64,000 nt of DNA from Hydractinia symbiolongicarpus (lineage: Eukaryota; Cnidaria; Hydrozoa; Anthoathecata; Hydractiniidae). A program made the translations under genes and the position numbers. Below the pieces are notes generated by a model. That model ran no database searches and was not told where the DNA came from. It saw only the letters and a program-made list of their open reading frames with translations. The stretch lies in assembly GCF_029227915.1 (NCBI RefSeq), contig NC_079881.1:10168001-10232000 (forward strand), written 5' to 3'. Shown here piece by piece: positions 31,195 through 41,272 of the stretch (positions are counted from its first letter, which is position 1; each line of letters starts with the position of its first letter).

Positions 31195-31267
31195 TGATTC
31201 CGCCCGAGCTCGAACCGGGGACCTTGCGCGTGTAAAGCGCACGTGATAACAGCTACACTACGTAATC
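31195..31267 (-). tRNA. tRNA-Val(UAC) on the - strand at the second inversion scar (unit 52)
   Basis: Same mosaic as in unit 49 with one extra D-arm change (AGCTAC). Confidence 0.86.
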
Positions 31268-31358
31268 CAATGAATTTTAGAACCTATGACGAAGGAAAGC
31301 AATACAAGGCTAAAATAGCTAGAGAAAAAAGCAAACACATGTCGCTTGTTAGTTGCCA

Positions 31359-31884
31359 GATTTCATAGTGTAGTGGTTATCACGTGTGCTTTACACGCGC
31401 AAGGTCCCCGGTTCGAGCCCGGGCGGAATCATTGATGTTTCCGCGAAGCGAACCTCGGAAGAGCCTCTGTAGGTTCCATGGTGTAATGGTTAGCACTCAG
31501 GACTCTGAATCTTGGGATCCGAGTTCAAGTCTCGGTGGAACCTGTGCCGTTATTTGTGCCTCGGAAGCACCTATTGGGCGTTTGGAAGCAACGGCACTTC
31601 AAATATTTTAGTCATTTGCAAGAAGATATTGTAATAACAACGTTCTTCTGAAATGCATCGGATTAGGGCACAGTGCCTTGTTAGCGCAGTAGGCAGCGCG
31701 TCAGTCTCATAATCTGAAGGTCGTGAGTTCGATCCTCACACAGGGCAAGGCTTTTAAAAGCCGCAGTGAATCAAATGTTTGACGCCTATTACAAAACTAG
31801 CAACTCAACAATGATTCCGCCCGGGCTCGAACCGGGGAGCTTGCGCGTGTGAAGCGCACGTGATAACCGCTACACTACGGAATC
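31359..31884. tRNA. Array unit 53: Val(UAC)+, Gln(CUG)+, Met(CAU)+, Val(CAC)-
   Basis: Val+ 31359-31431 (GATTTCA acceptor, two changes); Gln 31472-31543; Met 31675-31747; Val- 31812-31884. Confidence 0.9.
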
Positions 31885-31975
31885 CAATGAATTCTGGAAC
31901 CTATGACGAAGGAAAGCAATACAAGGCTAAAATAGCTAGAGAAAAAAGCAAAAACATGTCGCTTGTTAGTTGCCA

Positions 31976-32501
31976 GATTCCGTAGTGTAGTGGTTATCAC
32001 GTGCGCTTAACACGCGCAAGGTCCCCGGTTCGAGCCCGGGCGGAATCATTGATGTTTCCGCGAAGCGAACCTCGGAAGAGCCTCTGTAGGTTCCATGGTG
32101 TAATGGTTAGCACTCAGGACTCTGAATCTTGGGATCCGAGTTCAAGTCTCGGTGGAACCTGTGCCGTTATTTGTGCCTCGGAAGCACCTATTGGGCGTTT
32201 GGAAGCAACGGCACTTTAAATACTTTAGTCATTTGCAAGAAGACATTGTAATAACAACGTTCTTCTGAAATGCATCGAATTAGGGCACAGCGCCTTGTTA
32301 GTGCAGTAGGCAGCGCGTCAGTCTCATAATCTGAAGGTCGTGAGTTCGATCCTCACACAGGGCAAGGCTTTTAAAAGCCGCAGTGAATCAAATGTTTGAC
32401 GCCTATTACCAAACTAGCAACTCAACAATGATTCCGCCCGAGCTCGAACCGGGGATCTTGCGCGTGTGAAGCGCACGTGATAACCGCTACACTACGTTAT
32501 C
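31976..32501. tRNA. Array unit 54: Val(AAC)+, Gln(CUG)+, Met(CAU)+, Val(CAC)-
   Basis: Val+ 31976-32048; Gln 32089-32160; Met 32292-32364; Val- 32429-32501. The Gln T4 is lost (TACTTTAG). Confidence 0.92.
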
Positions 32502-32865
32502 AAATGAATTTTGGAACCTATGACGAAGGAAAGCAATACAAGGCTAAATAAGCTAGAAAAAAAGCAAAAACATGTCGCTTGTTAGTTGCCAGATTCCGTT
32601 GTGTAGTGGTTATCACGTGCGCTTTACACGCGCAAGGTCCCCGGTTCGAGCCCGGGCGGAATCATTGATGTTTCCGCGAAGCGAACCTCGGAAGAGCCTC
32701 TGTAGGTTCCATGGTGTAATGGTTAGCACTCAGGACTCTGAATCCTGCGATCCGAGTTCAAGTCTCGGTGGAACCTGTGCCGTTATTTGTGCGTCGGAAG
32801 CACCTATTGGGCGTTTGGAAGCAACGACACTTCAAATATTTTAGTCATTTGCAAGAAGACATTGT

Positions 32866-32868
32866 AAT
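32866..32868. repeat. 3 bp target site duplication AAT, left copy
   Basis: It matches AAT at 34340-34342. Uninterrupted units read GTAATAACAACG here. With only 3 bp, chance overlap with the tail repeat cannot be excluded. Confidence 0.55.
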
Positions 32869-34183
32869 GGAGAACTATAGACCTGTTAGCTTGCTTCCCT
32901 GTTTATCAAAGGTTTTTGAAAGAATTATTCTTAATCAAATGCACACTTTTATGCATGACAAACTCAGCCCTCATCTATCAGGCTTTAGAAAGGGTTATAA
33001 TACACAATATGCTCTCATTCGAATGATTGAACAATGGAAAAGCACACTTGATAATAAGGGTGTAGTTGGAGCAGTGCTAATGGACCTTTCAAAAGCTTTT
33101 AATACTATCAACCATGATTTGCTTATTGGAAAGCTGCATGCCTATGGTTTTTCTGAATCTTCTTTATTATTTATTCACTCATACTTGAAAAATCGTTTTC
33201 AGAGAACCAGAATAAATTCTTCTTTTAGCGAATGGCTTCCTCTTCAAGTTGGAGTTCCACAAGGATCAATCTTAGGACCTCCTTTCTTCAATTATTCTAT
33301 AAACGATTTATTCTGGTTCATTATTCAATCATCCCTTTGTAACTTTGCAGATGATAACACCTTATATGCTTGTGAAAATTCATTAGAAGATGTAAAACAA
33401 ACACTGCTTACTAATTTGGTCATAGTTAATAATTGGTTTTATGAAAATTACTTAGCAATAAATTTGAAAAAGTATCAATATATTGTATTAGGTCATCACG
33501 ATGAAAGTTTGATATTTAACCATTTGAAAATTGCGTGTAAATCGTCTGTAGTGCTTCTTGGTGTTACGATTGACTCGAGACTAAACTTTCATTCGCATGT
33601 CAAAAACATCTGTAATAAGGCTAGTAGGAAACTCAACGTGCTTCAAAGGATATCTTCCTTTTTGACACCCAAGATGAAGCGTTTTCTCTTCAATTCATTT
33701 ATTTTGTCTCAGTTTTCTTACTGTCCCTTAGTATGGATGTTTTGTGGAAAAGTTGCGAATAATCGAATCAATCGTATTCATGAACGTTGTCTAAGAATCA
33801 TACAGGACGATATAAATGGCAGTTACGATGAACTTTTATCTTTATGTAATGTTAAAAATATTCACATCATCAATTTACAGAATTTAATGAAAGAGGTTTA
33901 CAAATTTCTAAATGGATTGTCACCTCTATATATGAACGAGATATTTTCTGTTAGGGAAAACAAGTACAACCTTCGTTGCTTTAATTTGATCAGGCGACCA
34001 ACTTGTCGGACAACGTACTATGGCTTAAATACTTTATCAAATATTGCAGGGAAGCTATGGATATCTGTGCCTGACGCTACAAAGAATGCTCCTTCTCTCG
34101 AAGCCTTCCGTAGCTCAATAAAATTTTGGGAAGGTGATGCTTGCACCTGTAAAATATGCATGGATATACCATACATATTTTAA
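32867..34183 (+). CDS. Partial reverse transcriptase of a non-LTR retrotransposon (438 codons, N-terminus lost)
   Basis: The frame is open from the left junction to the stop. The ATG at 32867 spans the junction and is fortuitous; upstream the frame runs on into array sequence. Visible RT motifs: NYRPVSLLP at residues 3-11, GFRKGYNTQ at 39-47, motif A LMDLSKAFN at 71-79 with the catalytic Asp at 73, motif B GVPQGSILG at 129-137, and FADD at 160-163 with both catalytic Asp. After the thumb the C-terminus has C426, C428 and C431 in a short Cys cluster typical of this group. Family members usually have AFD where this has AFN, and GPLLFN where this has GPPFFN. The endonuclease domain is absent, so it cannot retrotranspose alone. 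No frameshift or internal stop suggests a fairly recent insertion. No host function is implied. Confidence 0.9.
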   Translation: MENYRPVSLLPCLSKVFERIILNQMHTFMHDKLSPHLSGFRKGYNTQYALIRMIEQWKSTLDNKGVVGAVLMDLSKAFNTINHDLLIGKLHAYGFSESSLLFIHSYLKNRFQRTRINSSFSEWLPLQVGVPQGSILGPPFFNYSINDLFWFIIQSSLCNFADDNTLYACENSLEDVKQTLLTNLVIVNNWFYENYLAINLKKYQYIVLGHHDESLIFNHLKIACKSSVVLLGVTIDSRLNFHSHVKNICNKASRKLNVLQRISSFLTPKMKRFLFNSFILSQFSYCPLVWMFCGKVANNRINRIHERCLRIIQDDINGSYDELLSLCNVKNIHIINLQNLMKEVYKFLNGLSPLYMNEIFSVRENKYNLRCFNLIRRPTCRTTYYGLNTLSNIAGKLWISVPDATKNAPSLEAFRSSIKFWEGDACTCKICMDIPYIF

Positions 34184-34339
34184 CTTTACTTATTTATTTA
34201 TTTATTTTTCTTATTTTTTATCGCTGTTTGCCTTGTTTTACGTTTTGTTGTCGATTTAAATTAGTTATTTAAATACTATTGTATCTATCGACGTTAAATA
34301 AAGAGAAAATCAAAAAAATCAAAAAAAAATCAAAAAATC
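32869..34339 (+). mobile_element. 5'-truncated CR1/L2-like non-LTR retrotransposon inserted in unit 55
   Basis: A 1471 bp insertion interrupts the Gln-Met spacer. The flanks share the 3 bp AAT (32866-32868 and 34340-34342), which explains the full 1474 bp excess over unit length. It starts inside the reverse transcriptase domain, so the endonuclease, any first ORF and the 5' UTR are missing. After the stop come 156 bp of AT-rich 3' UTR with AATAAA at 34297 and an A-rich tail made of imperfect ATCAAAAAA-like repeats. Such short-repeat tails and 5' truncation fit CR1/L2-type elements. It is the only such insertion in the window and sits in the same sense as Val, Gln and Met. Confidence 0.9.
34184..34339 (+). 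other. Retrotransposon 3' UTR, AATAAA and A-rich tail
   Basis: The 156 bp after the stop are T-rich (TTATTTATTTATT), then hold AATAAA at 34297-34302 and a tail of A runs split by ATC up to the AAT flank. No coding or RNA gene is seen here. Confidence 0.75.
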
Positions 34340-34682
34340 AATAACAACGTTCTTCTGAAATGCATCGGATTAGGGCACAGTGCCTTGTTAGCGCAGTAGG
34401 CAGCGCGTCAGTCTCATAATCTGAAGGTCGTGAGTTCGATCCTCACACAGGGCAAGGCTTTTAAAAGCCGCAGTGAATCAAATGTTTGACGCCTATTACA
34501 AAACTAGCAACTCAACAATGATTCCGCCCGGGCTCGAACCGGGGACCTTGCACGTGTGAAGCGCAGGTGATAACCGCTACACTACGGAATCCAATGAATT
34601 TTGGAACCTATGACGAAGGAAAGCAATACAAGGCTAAAATAGCTAGAGAAAAAAGCAAAAACATGTCGCTTGTTAGTTGCCA

Positions 34683-35208
34683 GATTCCGTAGTGTAGTGG
34701 TTATCACGTGCGCTTAACACGCGCAAGGTCCCCGGTGCGAGCCCGGGCGGAAGCATTGATGTTTCCGCGAAGCGAACCTCGGAAGAGCCTCTGTAGGTTC
34801 CATGGTGTAATGGTTAGCACTCAGGACTCTGAATCCTGCGATCGGAGTTCAAGTCTTGGTGGAACCTGTGCCGTTAGTTGTGCCTCGGAAGCACCTATTG
34901 GGCGTTTGGAAGCAACGGCACTTGAAATATGTTAGTCATTTGCAAGAAGACATTGTAATAACAACGTTCTTCTGAAATGCATCGGATTAGGGCACAGTGT
35001 CTTGTTAGCGCAGTAGGCAGCGCGTCAGTCTCATAGTCTGAAGGTCGTGAGTTCGATCCTCACACAGGGCAAGGCTTTTAAAAGCCGCAGTGAATCAAAT
35101 GTTTGACGCCTATTACAAAACTAGCAACTCCACAATGATTCCGCCCGCGCTCAAACCGGGGACCTTGCGCGTGTGAAGCGCACGTGATAACCGCTACACT
35201 ACGGAATC
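34683..35208. tRNA. Array unit 56: Val(AAC)+ weak, Gln(CUG)+, Met(CAU)+ weak, Val(CAC)-
   Basis: Val+ 34683-34755 (B box GGTGCGAGC, GGAAGCA acceptor); Gln 34796-34867; Met 34999-35071 (GTCTTGT acceptor, CATAG loop); Val- 35136-35208. Gln T4 lost (ATATGTTAG). Confidence 0.87.
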
Positions 35209-35299
35209 CAATGAATTTTATAACCTATGACGAAGGAAAGCAATACAAGGCTAAAATAGCTAGAGAAAAAAGCAAAAACATGTCGCTTGTTAGTTGCCA

Positions 35300-35825
35300 G
35301 ATTCCGTAGTGTAGTGGTTATCACGTGCGCTTAACATGCGCAAGGTCCCCGGTTCGAGCCCGGGTGGAATCATTGATGTTTCCGCGAAGCGAACCACGGA
35401 AGAGCCTCCGTAGGTTCCATGGTGTAATGGTTAGCACTCAGGGCTCTGACTCCTGCGATCCGAGTTCAAGTCTCGGTGGAACCTGTGCCGTTAGTTGTGC
35501 CTCGGAAGCACCTATTGGGCGTTTGGAAGCAACGGCACTTCAAATATTTTAGTCATTTGCAAGAAGACATTGTAATACCAACGTTCTTCTGAAATGCATC
35601 GGATTAGGGCACAGTGCCTTGTTAGCGCAGTAGGCAGCGCGTCAGTCTCATAATCTGAAGGTCGTGAGTTCGATCCTCACACAGGGCAAGGCTTTTAAAA
35701 GCCGCAGTGAATCAAATGTTTGACGCCTATTACAAAACTAGCAACTCAACAATGATTCCGCCCGGGCTTGAACCGGGGACATTGCGCGTGTGAAGCGCAC
35801 GTGATAACCGCTACACTACGGAATC
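35300..35825. tRNA. Array unit 57: Val(AAC)+, Gln(CUG)+, Met(CAU)+, Val(CAC)-
   Basis: Val+ 35300-35372; Gln 35413-35484 (CAGGG/TCCTG stem, loop CTCTGAC); Met 35616-35688; Val- 35753-35825. Confidence 0.91.
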
Positions 35826-35916
35826 CAATGAATTTTGGAACCTATGACGAAGGAAAGCAATACAAGGCTAAAATAGCTAGAGAAAAAAGCAAAAACATGT
35901 CGCTTGTTAGTTGCCA

Positions 35917-36442
35917 GATTCCGTTGTGTAGTGGTTATCACGTGCGCTTAACACGCGCAAGGTCCCCGGTTCGAGCCCGGGCGGAATCATTCATGTTTCC
36001 GCGAAGCGAACCTCGGAAGAGCCTCTGTAGGTTCCATGGTGTAATGGTTAGCACTCAGGACTCTGAATCCTGCGATCCGAGTTCAAGTCTCGGTGGAACC
36101 TGTGCCGTTAGTTTTGCCGCGGAAGCACCTATTGGGCGTTTGGAAGCAACGGCACTTCAAATATTTTAGTCATTTGCAAGAAGACATTGTAATAACAACG
36201 TTCTTCTGAAATGCATCGGATTAGGGCACAGTGCCTTGTTAGCGCAGTAGGCAGCGCGTCAGTCTCATAATCTGAAGGTCGTGAGTTCGATCCTCACACA
36301 GGGCAAGGCTTTTAAAAGCCGCAGTGAATCAAATGTTTGACGCCTATTTCAAAACTAGCAACTCAACAATGATTCCGCCCGGGCTCAAACCGGGGACCTT
36401 GCGCGTGTGAAGCGCACGTGATAACCACTACACTACGGAATC
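35917..36442. tRNA. Array unit 58: Val(AAC)+, Gln(CUG)+, Met(CAU)+, Val(CAC)-
   Basis: Val+ 35917-35989; Gln 36030-36101; Met 36233-36305; Val- 36370-36442 (C56 changed). The inner trailer hairpin has the TTTTGCCGCGG variant shared with units 65, 66, 71. Confidence 0.92.
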
Positions 36443-36533
36443 CAATGAATTTTGGAACCGATGACGAAGGAAAGCAATACAAGGCTAAAATAGCTAGAGA
36501 AAAAAGCAAAAACATGTCGCTTGTTAGTTGCCA

Positions 36534-37059
36534 GATTCCGTAGTGTAGTGCTTATCACGTGCGCTTTACCCGCGCAAGGTCCCCGGTTCGAGCCCGGGCG
36601 GAATCATTGATGTTTCCGCAAAGCGAACCTCGGAAGAGCCTCTGTAGGTTCCATGGTGTAATGGTTAGCACTCAGGACTCTGAATCTTGCGATCCGAGTT
36701 TAAGTTTCGGTGGAACCTGTGCCGTTATTTGTGCCTCGGAAGCACCTATTGGGCGTTTAGATGCAACGGCACTTCAAATATTTCAGTCATTTGCAAGAAG
36801 ACATTGTAATAACAACGTTCTTCTGAAATGCATCGGATTAGGGCACAGTGCCTTGTTAGCGCAGTAGGCAGCGCGTCAGTCTCATAATATGAAGGTCGTG
36901 AGTTCGATTCTCACACAGGGCAAGGCTTTTAAAAGCCGCAGTGAATCAAATGTTTGACGCCTATTAAAAAACTAGCAACTCTACAATGATTCCGCCCGGG
37001 CTCGAACCGGGGACCTTGCGCGTGTGAAGCGCACGTGATAACCGCTACACTACGGAATC
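36534..37059. tRNA. Array unit 59: Val(UAC)+, Gln(CUG)+, Met(CAU)+, Val(CAC)-
   Basis: Val+ 36534-36606 (GTGCTTATC, loop TTTACCC); Gln 36647-36718 (T-stem changes); Met 36850-36922 (TATGA stem); Val- 36987-37059. Gln T4 lost. Same as units 67 and 72. Confidence 0.9.
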
Positions 37060-37150
37060 CAATGAATTTTGGAACCGATGACAAAGGAAAGAAATACAAG
37101 GCTATAATAGCTAGAGAAAAAAGCAAAAACATGTCGCTTGTTAGTTGCCA

Positions 37151-37220
37151 GATTCCGTAGTGTAGTGGTTATCATGTGCGCTTAACACGCGCAAGGTCCC
37201 CGGTTCGAGTCCGGGCGGAA
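37151..37220 (+). pseudogene. tRNA-Val(AAC) lacking its last bases (unit 60)
   Basis: The acceptor ends in CGGAA and runs into GACATT of the Gln-Met spacer. Both promoter boxes remain, so transcription could start and, with no Gln or Gln terminator, run into Met. Confidence 0.9.
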
Positions 37221-37479
37221 GACATTATAATAACAACGTTCTTCTGAAATACATCGGATTAGGCACAGTGCCTTGTTAGCGCAGTAGGCAGCGCGTCAGT
37301 CTCATAATCTGAAGGTCGTGAGTTTGATCCTCAAACAGGGCAAGGCTTTTAAAAGCCGCAGTGAATCAAATGTTTGACGCCTATTACAAAACTAGCAACT
37401 CAACAATGATTCCGCCCGGGCTCGAACCGGGGACCTTGCGCGTGTGAAGCGCACGTGAGAACCGCTACACTACGGAATC
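37151..37479. tRNA. Array unit 60: broken Val(AAC)+, no Gln, Met(CAU)+, Val(CAC)-
   Basis: Val+ remnant 37151-37220; Met 37270-37342 (B box AGTTTGATCC); Val- 37407-37479. A 197 bp deletion removes the Val 3' end, Gln and the trailer hairpin. Confidence 0.92.
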
Positions 37480-37570
37480 CAATGAATTTTGTAACCTGTG
37501 ACGAAGGAAAGCAATACAAGGCTAAAATAGCTAGAGAAAAAAGCAAAAACATGTCGCTTGTTAGTTGTCA

Positions 37571-38096
37571 GATTCCGTAGTGTAGTGGTTATCACGTGCG
37601 CTTTACACGCGCAAGGTCCCCGGTTCGAGCCCGGGCGGAATCATTGATGTTTCGGCGAAGCGAACCTCGGAAGAGCCTCTGTAGGTTCCATGGTGTAATG
37701 GTTAGCACTCAGGACTCTGAATCTTGCGATCCGAGTTCAAGTCTCGGTGGAACCTGTGCCGTTATTTGTGCCTCGGAAGCACCTATTGGGCGTTTGGAAG
37801 CAACGGCACTTCAAATATTTCAGTCATTTGCAAGAAGACATTGTAATAACAACGTTCTTCTGAAATGCATCGGATTAGGGCACAGTGCCTTGTTAGCGCA
37901 GTAGGCAGCGCGTCAGTCTCATAATCTGAAGGTCGTGAGTTTGATCCTCAAACAGGGCAAGGCTTTTAAAAGCCGCAGTGAATCAAATGTTTGACGCCTA
38001 TTACAAAACTAGCAACTCAACAATGATTCCGCCCGGGCTCGAACCGGGGACCTTGCGCGTGTGAAGCGCACGTGAGAACCGCTACACTACGGAATC
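37571..38096. tRNA. Array unit 61: Val(UAC)+, Gln(CUG)+, Met(CAU)+, Val(CAC)-
   Basis: Val+ 37571-37643; Gln 37684-37755; Met 37887-37959 (AGTTTGATCC); Val- 38024-38096 (GTGAGAACC D arm). Gln T4 lost. Confidence 0.92.
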
Positions 38097-38187
38097 CAAT
38101 GAATTTTGTAACCTGTGACGAAGGAAAGCAATACAAGGCTAAAATAGCTAGAGAAAAAAGCAAAAACATGTCGCTTGTTAGTTGTCA

Positions 38188-38713
38188 GATTCCGTAGTGT
38201 AGTGGTTATCACGTGCGCTTTACACGCGCAAGGTCCCCGGTTCGAGCCCGGGCGGAATCATTGATGTTTCGGCGAAGCGAACCTCGGAAGAGCCTCTGTA
38301 GGTTCCATGGTGTAATGGTTAGCACTCAGGACTCTGAATCTTGCGATCCGAGTTCAAGTCTCGGTGGAACCTGTGCCGTTATTTGTGCCTCGGAAGCACC
38401 TATTGGGCGTTTGGAAGCAACGGCACTTCAAATATTTCAGTCATTTGCAAGAAGACATTGTAATAACAACGTTCTTCTGAAATGCATCGGATTAGGGCAC
38501 AGTGCCTTGTTAGCGCAGTAGGCAGCGCGTCAGTCTCATAATATGAAGGTCGTGAGTTCCATTCTCACACAGGGCAAGGCTTTTAAAAGCCGCAGTGAAT
38601 TAAATGTTTGACGCCTATTACAAAACTAGCAACTCAACAATGATTTCGCCCGGGCTCGAACCGGGGACCTTGCGCGTGTGAAGCGCACGTGATAACCGCT
38701 ACACTACGGAATC
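38188..38713. tRNA. Array unit 62: Val(UAC)+, Gln(CUG)+, Met(CAU)+ weak, Val(CAC)-
   Basis: Val+ 38188-38260; Gln 38301-38372; Met 38504-38576 (TATGA stem, B box AGTTCCATTC); Val- 38641-38713. Gln T4 lost. Confidence 0.9.
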
Positions 38714-38804
38714 AAATGAATTTTGGAACCGATGACAAAGGAAAGCAATGCAAGGCTAAAACAGCTAGAGAAAAAAGCAAAAACATGTCGCTTGTTAGTT
38801 GCCA

Positions 38805-39330
38805 GATTCCGTAGTGTAGTGGTTATCACGTGCGCTTAACACGCGCAATGTCCCCGGTTCGAGCCCGGACGGAATTATTGATGTTTCCGCGAAGCGAACC
38901 TCGGAAGAACCTCTGTAGGTTCCATGGTGTAATGGTTAGCACTCAGGACTCTGAATCCTGCGATCCGAGTTCAAGTCTCGGTGGAACCTGTGCCGTTAGT
39001 TGTGCCTGGGAAGCACCTATTGGGCGTTTGGAAGCAACGGCACTTGAAATATGTTAGTCATTTGCAAGAAGACATTGTAATAACAACGTTCTTCTGAAAT
39101 GCATCGGATTAGGGCACAGTGCCTTGTTAGCGCAGTAGGCAGCGCGTCAGTCTCATAGTCTGAAGGTCGTGAGTTCGATCCTCACACAGGGCAAGGCTTT
39201 TAAAAGCCGCAGTGAATGAAATGTTTGACGCCTATTACAAAACTAGCAACTCAACAATGATTCCGCCCGGGCTCGAACCGGGGACCTTGCGCGTGTGAAG
39301 CGCACGTGATAACCGCTACACTACGGAATC
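38805..39330. tRNA. Array unit 63: Val(AAC)+ weak, Gln(CUG)+, Met(CAU)+, Val(CAC)-
   Basis: Val+ 38805-38877 (CAATGTCC, GGACGGAATTA acceptor side); Gln 38918-38989; Met 39121-39193 (CATAG loop); Val- 39258-39330. Gln T4 lost (ATATGTTAG). Like units 75 and 77. Confidence 0.89.
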
Positions 39331-39421
39331 CAATGAATTTTGTAACCTGTGACGAAGGAAAGCAATACAAGGCTAAAATAGCTAGAGAAAAAAGCAAAAA
39401 CATGTCGCTTGTTAGTTGTCA

Positions 39422-39947
39422 GATTCCGTAGTGTAGTGGTTATCACGTGCGCTTTACACGCGCAAGGTCCCCGGTTCGAGCCCGGGCGGAATCATTGATG
39501 TTTCCGCGAAGCGAACCTCGGAAGAGCCTCTGTAGGTTCCATGGTGTAATGGTTAGCACTCAGGGCTCTGACTCCTGCGATCCGAGTTCAAGTCTCGGTG
39601 GAACCTGTGCCGTTAGTTGTGCCTCGGAAGCACCTATTGGGCGTTTGGAAGCAACGGCACTTAAAATATTTTAGTCATTTGCAAGAAGACATTGTAATAC
39701 CAACGTTCTTCTGAAATGCATCGGATTAGGGCACAGTGCCTTGTTAGCGCAGTAGGCAGCGCGTCAGTCTCATAATCTGAAGGTCGTGAGTTCGATCCTC
39801 ACACAGGGCAAGGCTTTTAAAAGCCGCAGTGAATCAAATGTTTGACGCCTATTACAAAACTAGCAACTCAACAATGATTCCGCCCGGGCTTGAACCGGGG
39901 ACATTGCGCGTGTGAAGCGCACGTGATAACCGCTACACTACGGAATC
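39422..39947. tRNA. Array unit 64: Val(UAC)+, Gln(CUG)+, Met(CAU)+, Val(CAC)-
   Basis: Val+ 39422-39494; Gln 39535-39606 (CAGGG stem, CTCTGAC loop); Met 39738-39810; Val- 39875-39947. Confidence 0.92.
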
Positions 39948-40038
39948 CAATGAATTTTGGAACCTATGACGAAGGAAAGCAATACAAGGCTAAAATAGCT
40001 AGAGAAAAAAGCAAAAACATGTCGCTTGTTAGTTGCCA

Positions 40039-40564
40039 GATTCCGTAGTGTAGTGGTTATCACGTGCGCTTAACACGCGCAAGGTCCCCGGTTCGAGCCC
40101 GGGCGGAATCATTGATGTTTCCGCGAAGCGAACCTCGGAAGAGCCTCTGTAGGTTCCATGGTGTAATGGTTAGCACTCAGGACTCTGAATCCTGCGATCC
40201 GAGTTCAAGTCTCGGTGGAACCTGTGCCGTTAGTTTTGCCGCGGAAGCACCTATTGGGCGTTTGGAAGCAACGGCACTTCAAATATTTTAGTCATTTGCA
40301 AGAAGACATTGTAATAACAACGTTCTTCTGAAATGCATCGGATTAGGGCACAGTGCCTTGTTAGCGCAGTAGGCAGCGCGTCAGTCTCATAATCTGAAGG
40401 TCGTGAGTTCGATCCTCACACAGGGCAAGGCTTTTAAAAGCCGCAGTGAATCAAATGTTTGACGCCTATTTCAAAACTAGCAACTCAACAATGATTCCGC
40501 CCGGGCTCAAACCGGGGACCTTGCGCGTGTGAAGCGCACGTGATAACCACTACACTACGGAATC
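40039..40564. tRNA. Array unit 65: Val(AAC)+, Gln(CUG)+, Met(CAU)+, Val(CAC)-
   Basis: Val+ 40039-40111; Gln 40152-40223; Met 40355-40427; Val- 40492-40564 (C56 changed). The + genes are canonical. Confidence 0.94.
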
Positions 40565-40655
40565 CAATGAATTTTGGAACCTATGACGAAGGAAAGCAAT
40601 ACAAGGCTAAAATAGCTAGAGAAAAAAGCAAAAACATGTCGCTTGTTAGTTGCCA

Positions 40656-41181
40656 GATTCCGTAGTGTAGTGGTTATCACGTGCGCTTAACACGCGCAAG
40701 GTCCCCGGTTCGAGCCCGGGCGGAATCATTCATGTTTCCGCGAAGCGAACCTCGGAAGAGCCTCTGTAGGTTCCATGGTGTAATGGTTAGCACTCAGGAC
40801 TCTGAATCCTGCGATCCGAGTTCAAGTCTCGGTGGAACCTGTGCCGTTAGTTTTGCCGCGGAAGCACCTATTGGGCGTTTGGAAGCAACGGCACTTCAAA
40901 TATTTTAGTCATTTGCAAGAAGACATTGTAATAACAACGTTCTTCTGAAATGCATCGGATTAGGGCACAGTGCCTTGTTAGCGCAGTAGGCAGCGCGTCA
41001 GTCTCATAATCTGAAGGTCGTGAGTTCGATCCTCACACAGGGCAAGGCTTTTAAAAGCCGCAGTGAATCAAATGTTTGACGCCTATTTCAAAACTAGCAA
41101 CTCAACAATGATTCCGCCCGGGCTCAAACCGGGGACCTTGCGCGTGTGAAGCGCACGTGATAACCACTACACTACGGAATC
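40656..41181. tRNA. Array unit 66: Val(AAC)+, Gln(CUG)+, Met(CAU)+, Val(CAC)-
   Basis: Val+ 40656-40728; Gln 40769-40840; Met 40972-41044; Val- 41109-41181. Near copy of unit 58. Confidence 0.94.
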
Positions 41182-41272
41182 CAATGAATTTTGGAACCGA
41201 TGACGAAGGAAAGCAATACAAGGCTAAAATAGCTAGAGAAAAAAGCAAAAACATGTCGCTTGTTAGTTGCCA

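Larger units (their letters stand above)
31086..31267. pseudogene. Array unit 52: second copy of the inversion scar, with Val(UAC)-
   Basis: Same structure as unit 49: Val+ fragment 31086-31103, inverted Gln fragment 31104-31154, full - strand Val 31195-31267 with anticodon UAC. It lies 1506 bp after unit 49 and was copied along with two flanking units. Confidence 0.9.
32592..34591. tRNA. Array unit 55: Val(UAC)+, Gln(CUG)+, [retrotransposon], Met(CAU)+, Val(CAC)-
   Basis: Val+ 32592-32664; Gln 32705-32776; Met 34382-34454; Val- 34519-34591. The insertion leaves all four genes and the Gln T4 whole but cuts the Met leader to 40 bp of array sequence. Confidence 0.93.

Noticed and set aside
32768-32866. 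In-frame extension of the RT frame upstream of the insertion
   Set aside because: These 33 codons are array sequence (Gln end and trailer) that happens to be open; they are not part of the element.
32869-34339. tRNA-targeted non-LTR retrotransposon like those of Dictyostelium
   Set aside because: There is a single copy among about 400 tRNA loci and the RT is of a different type.
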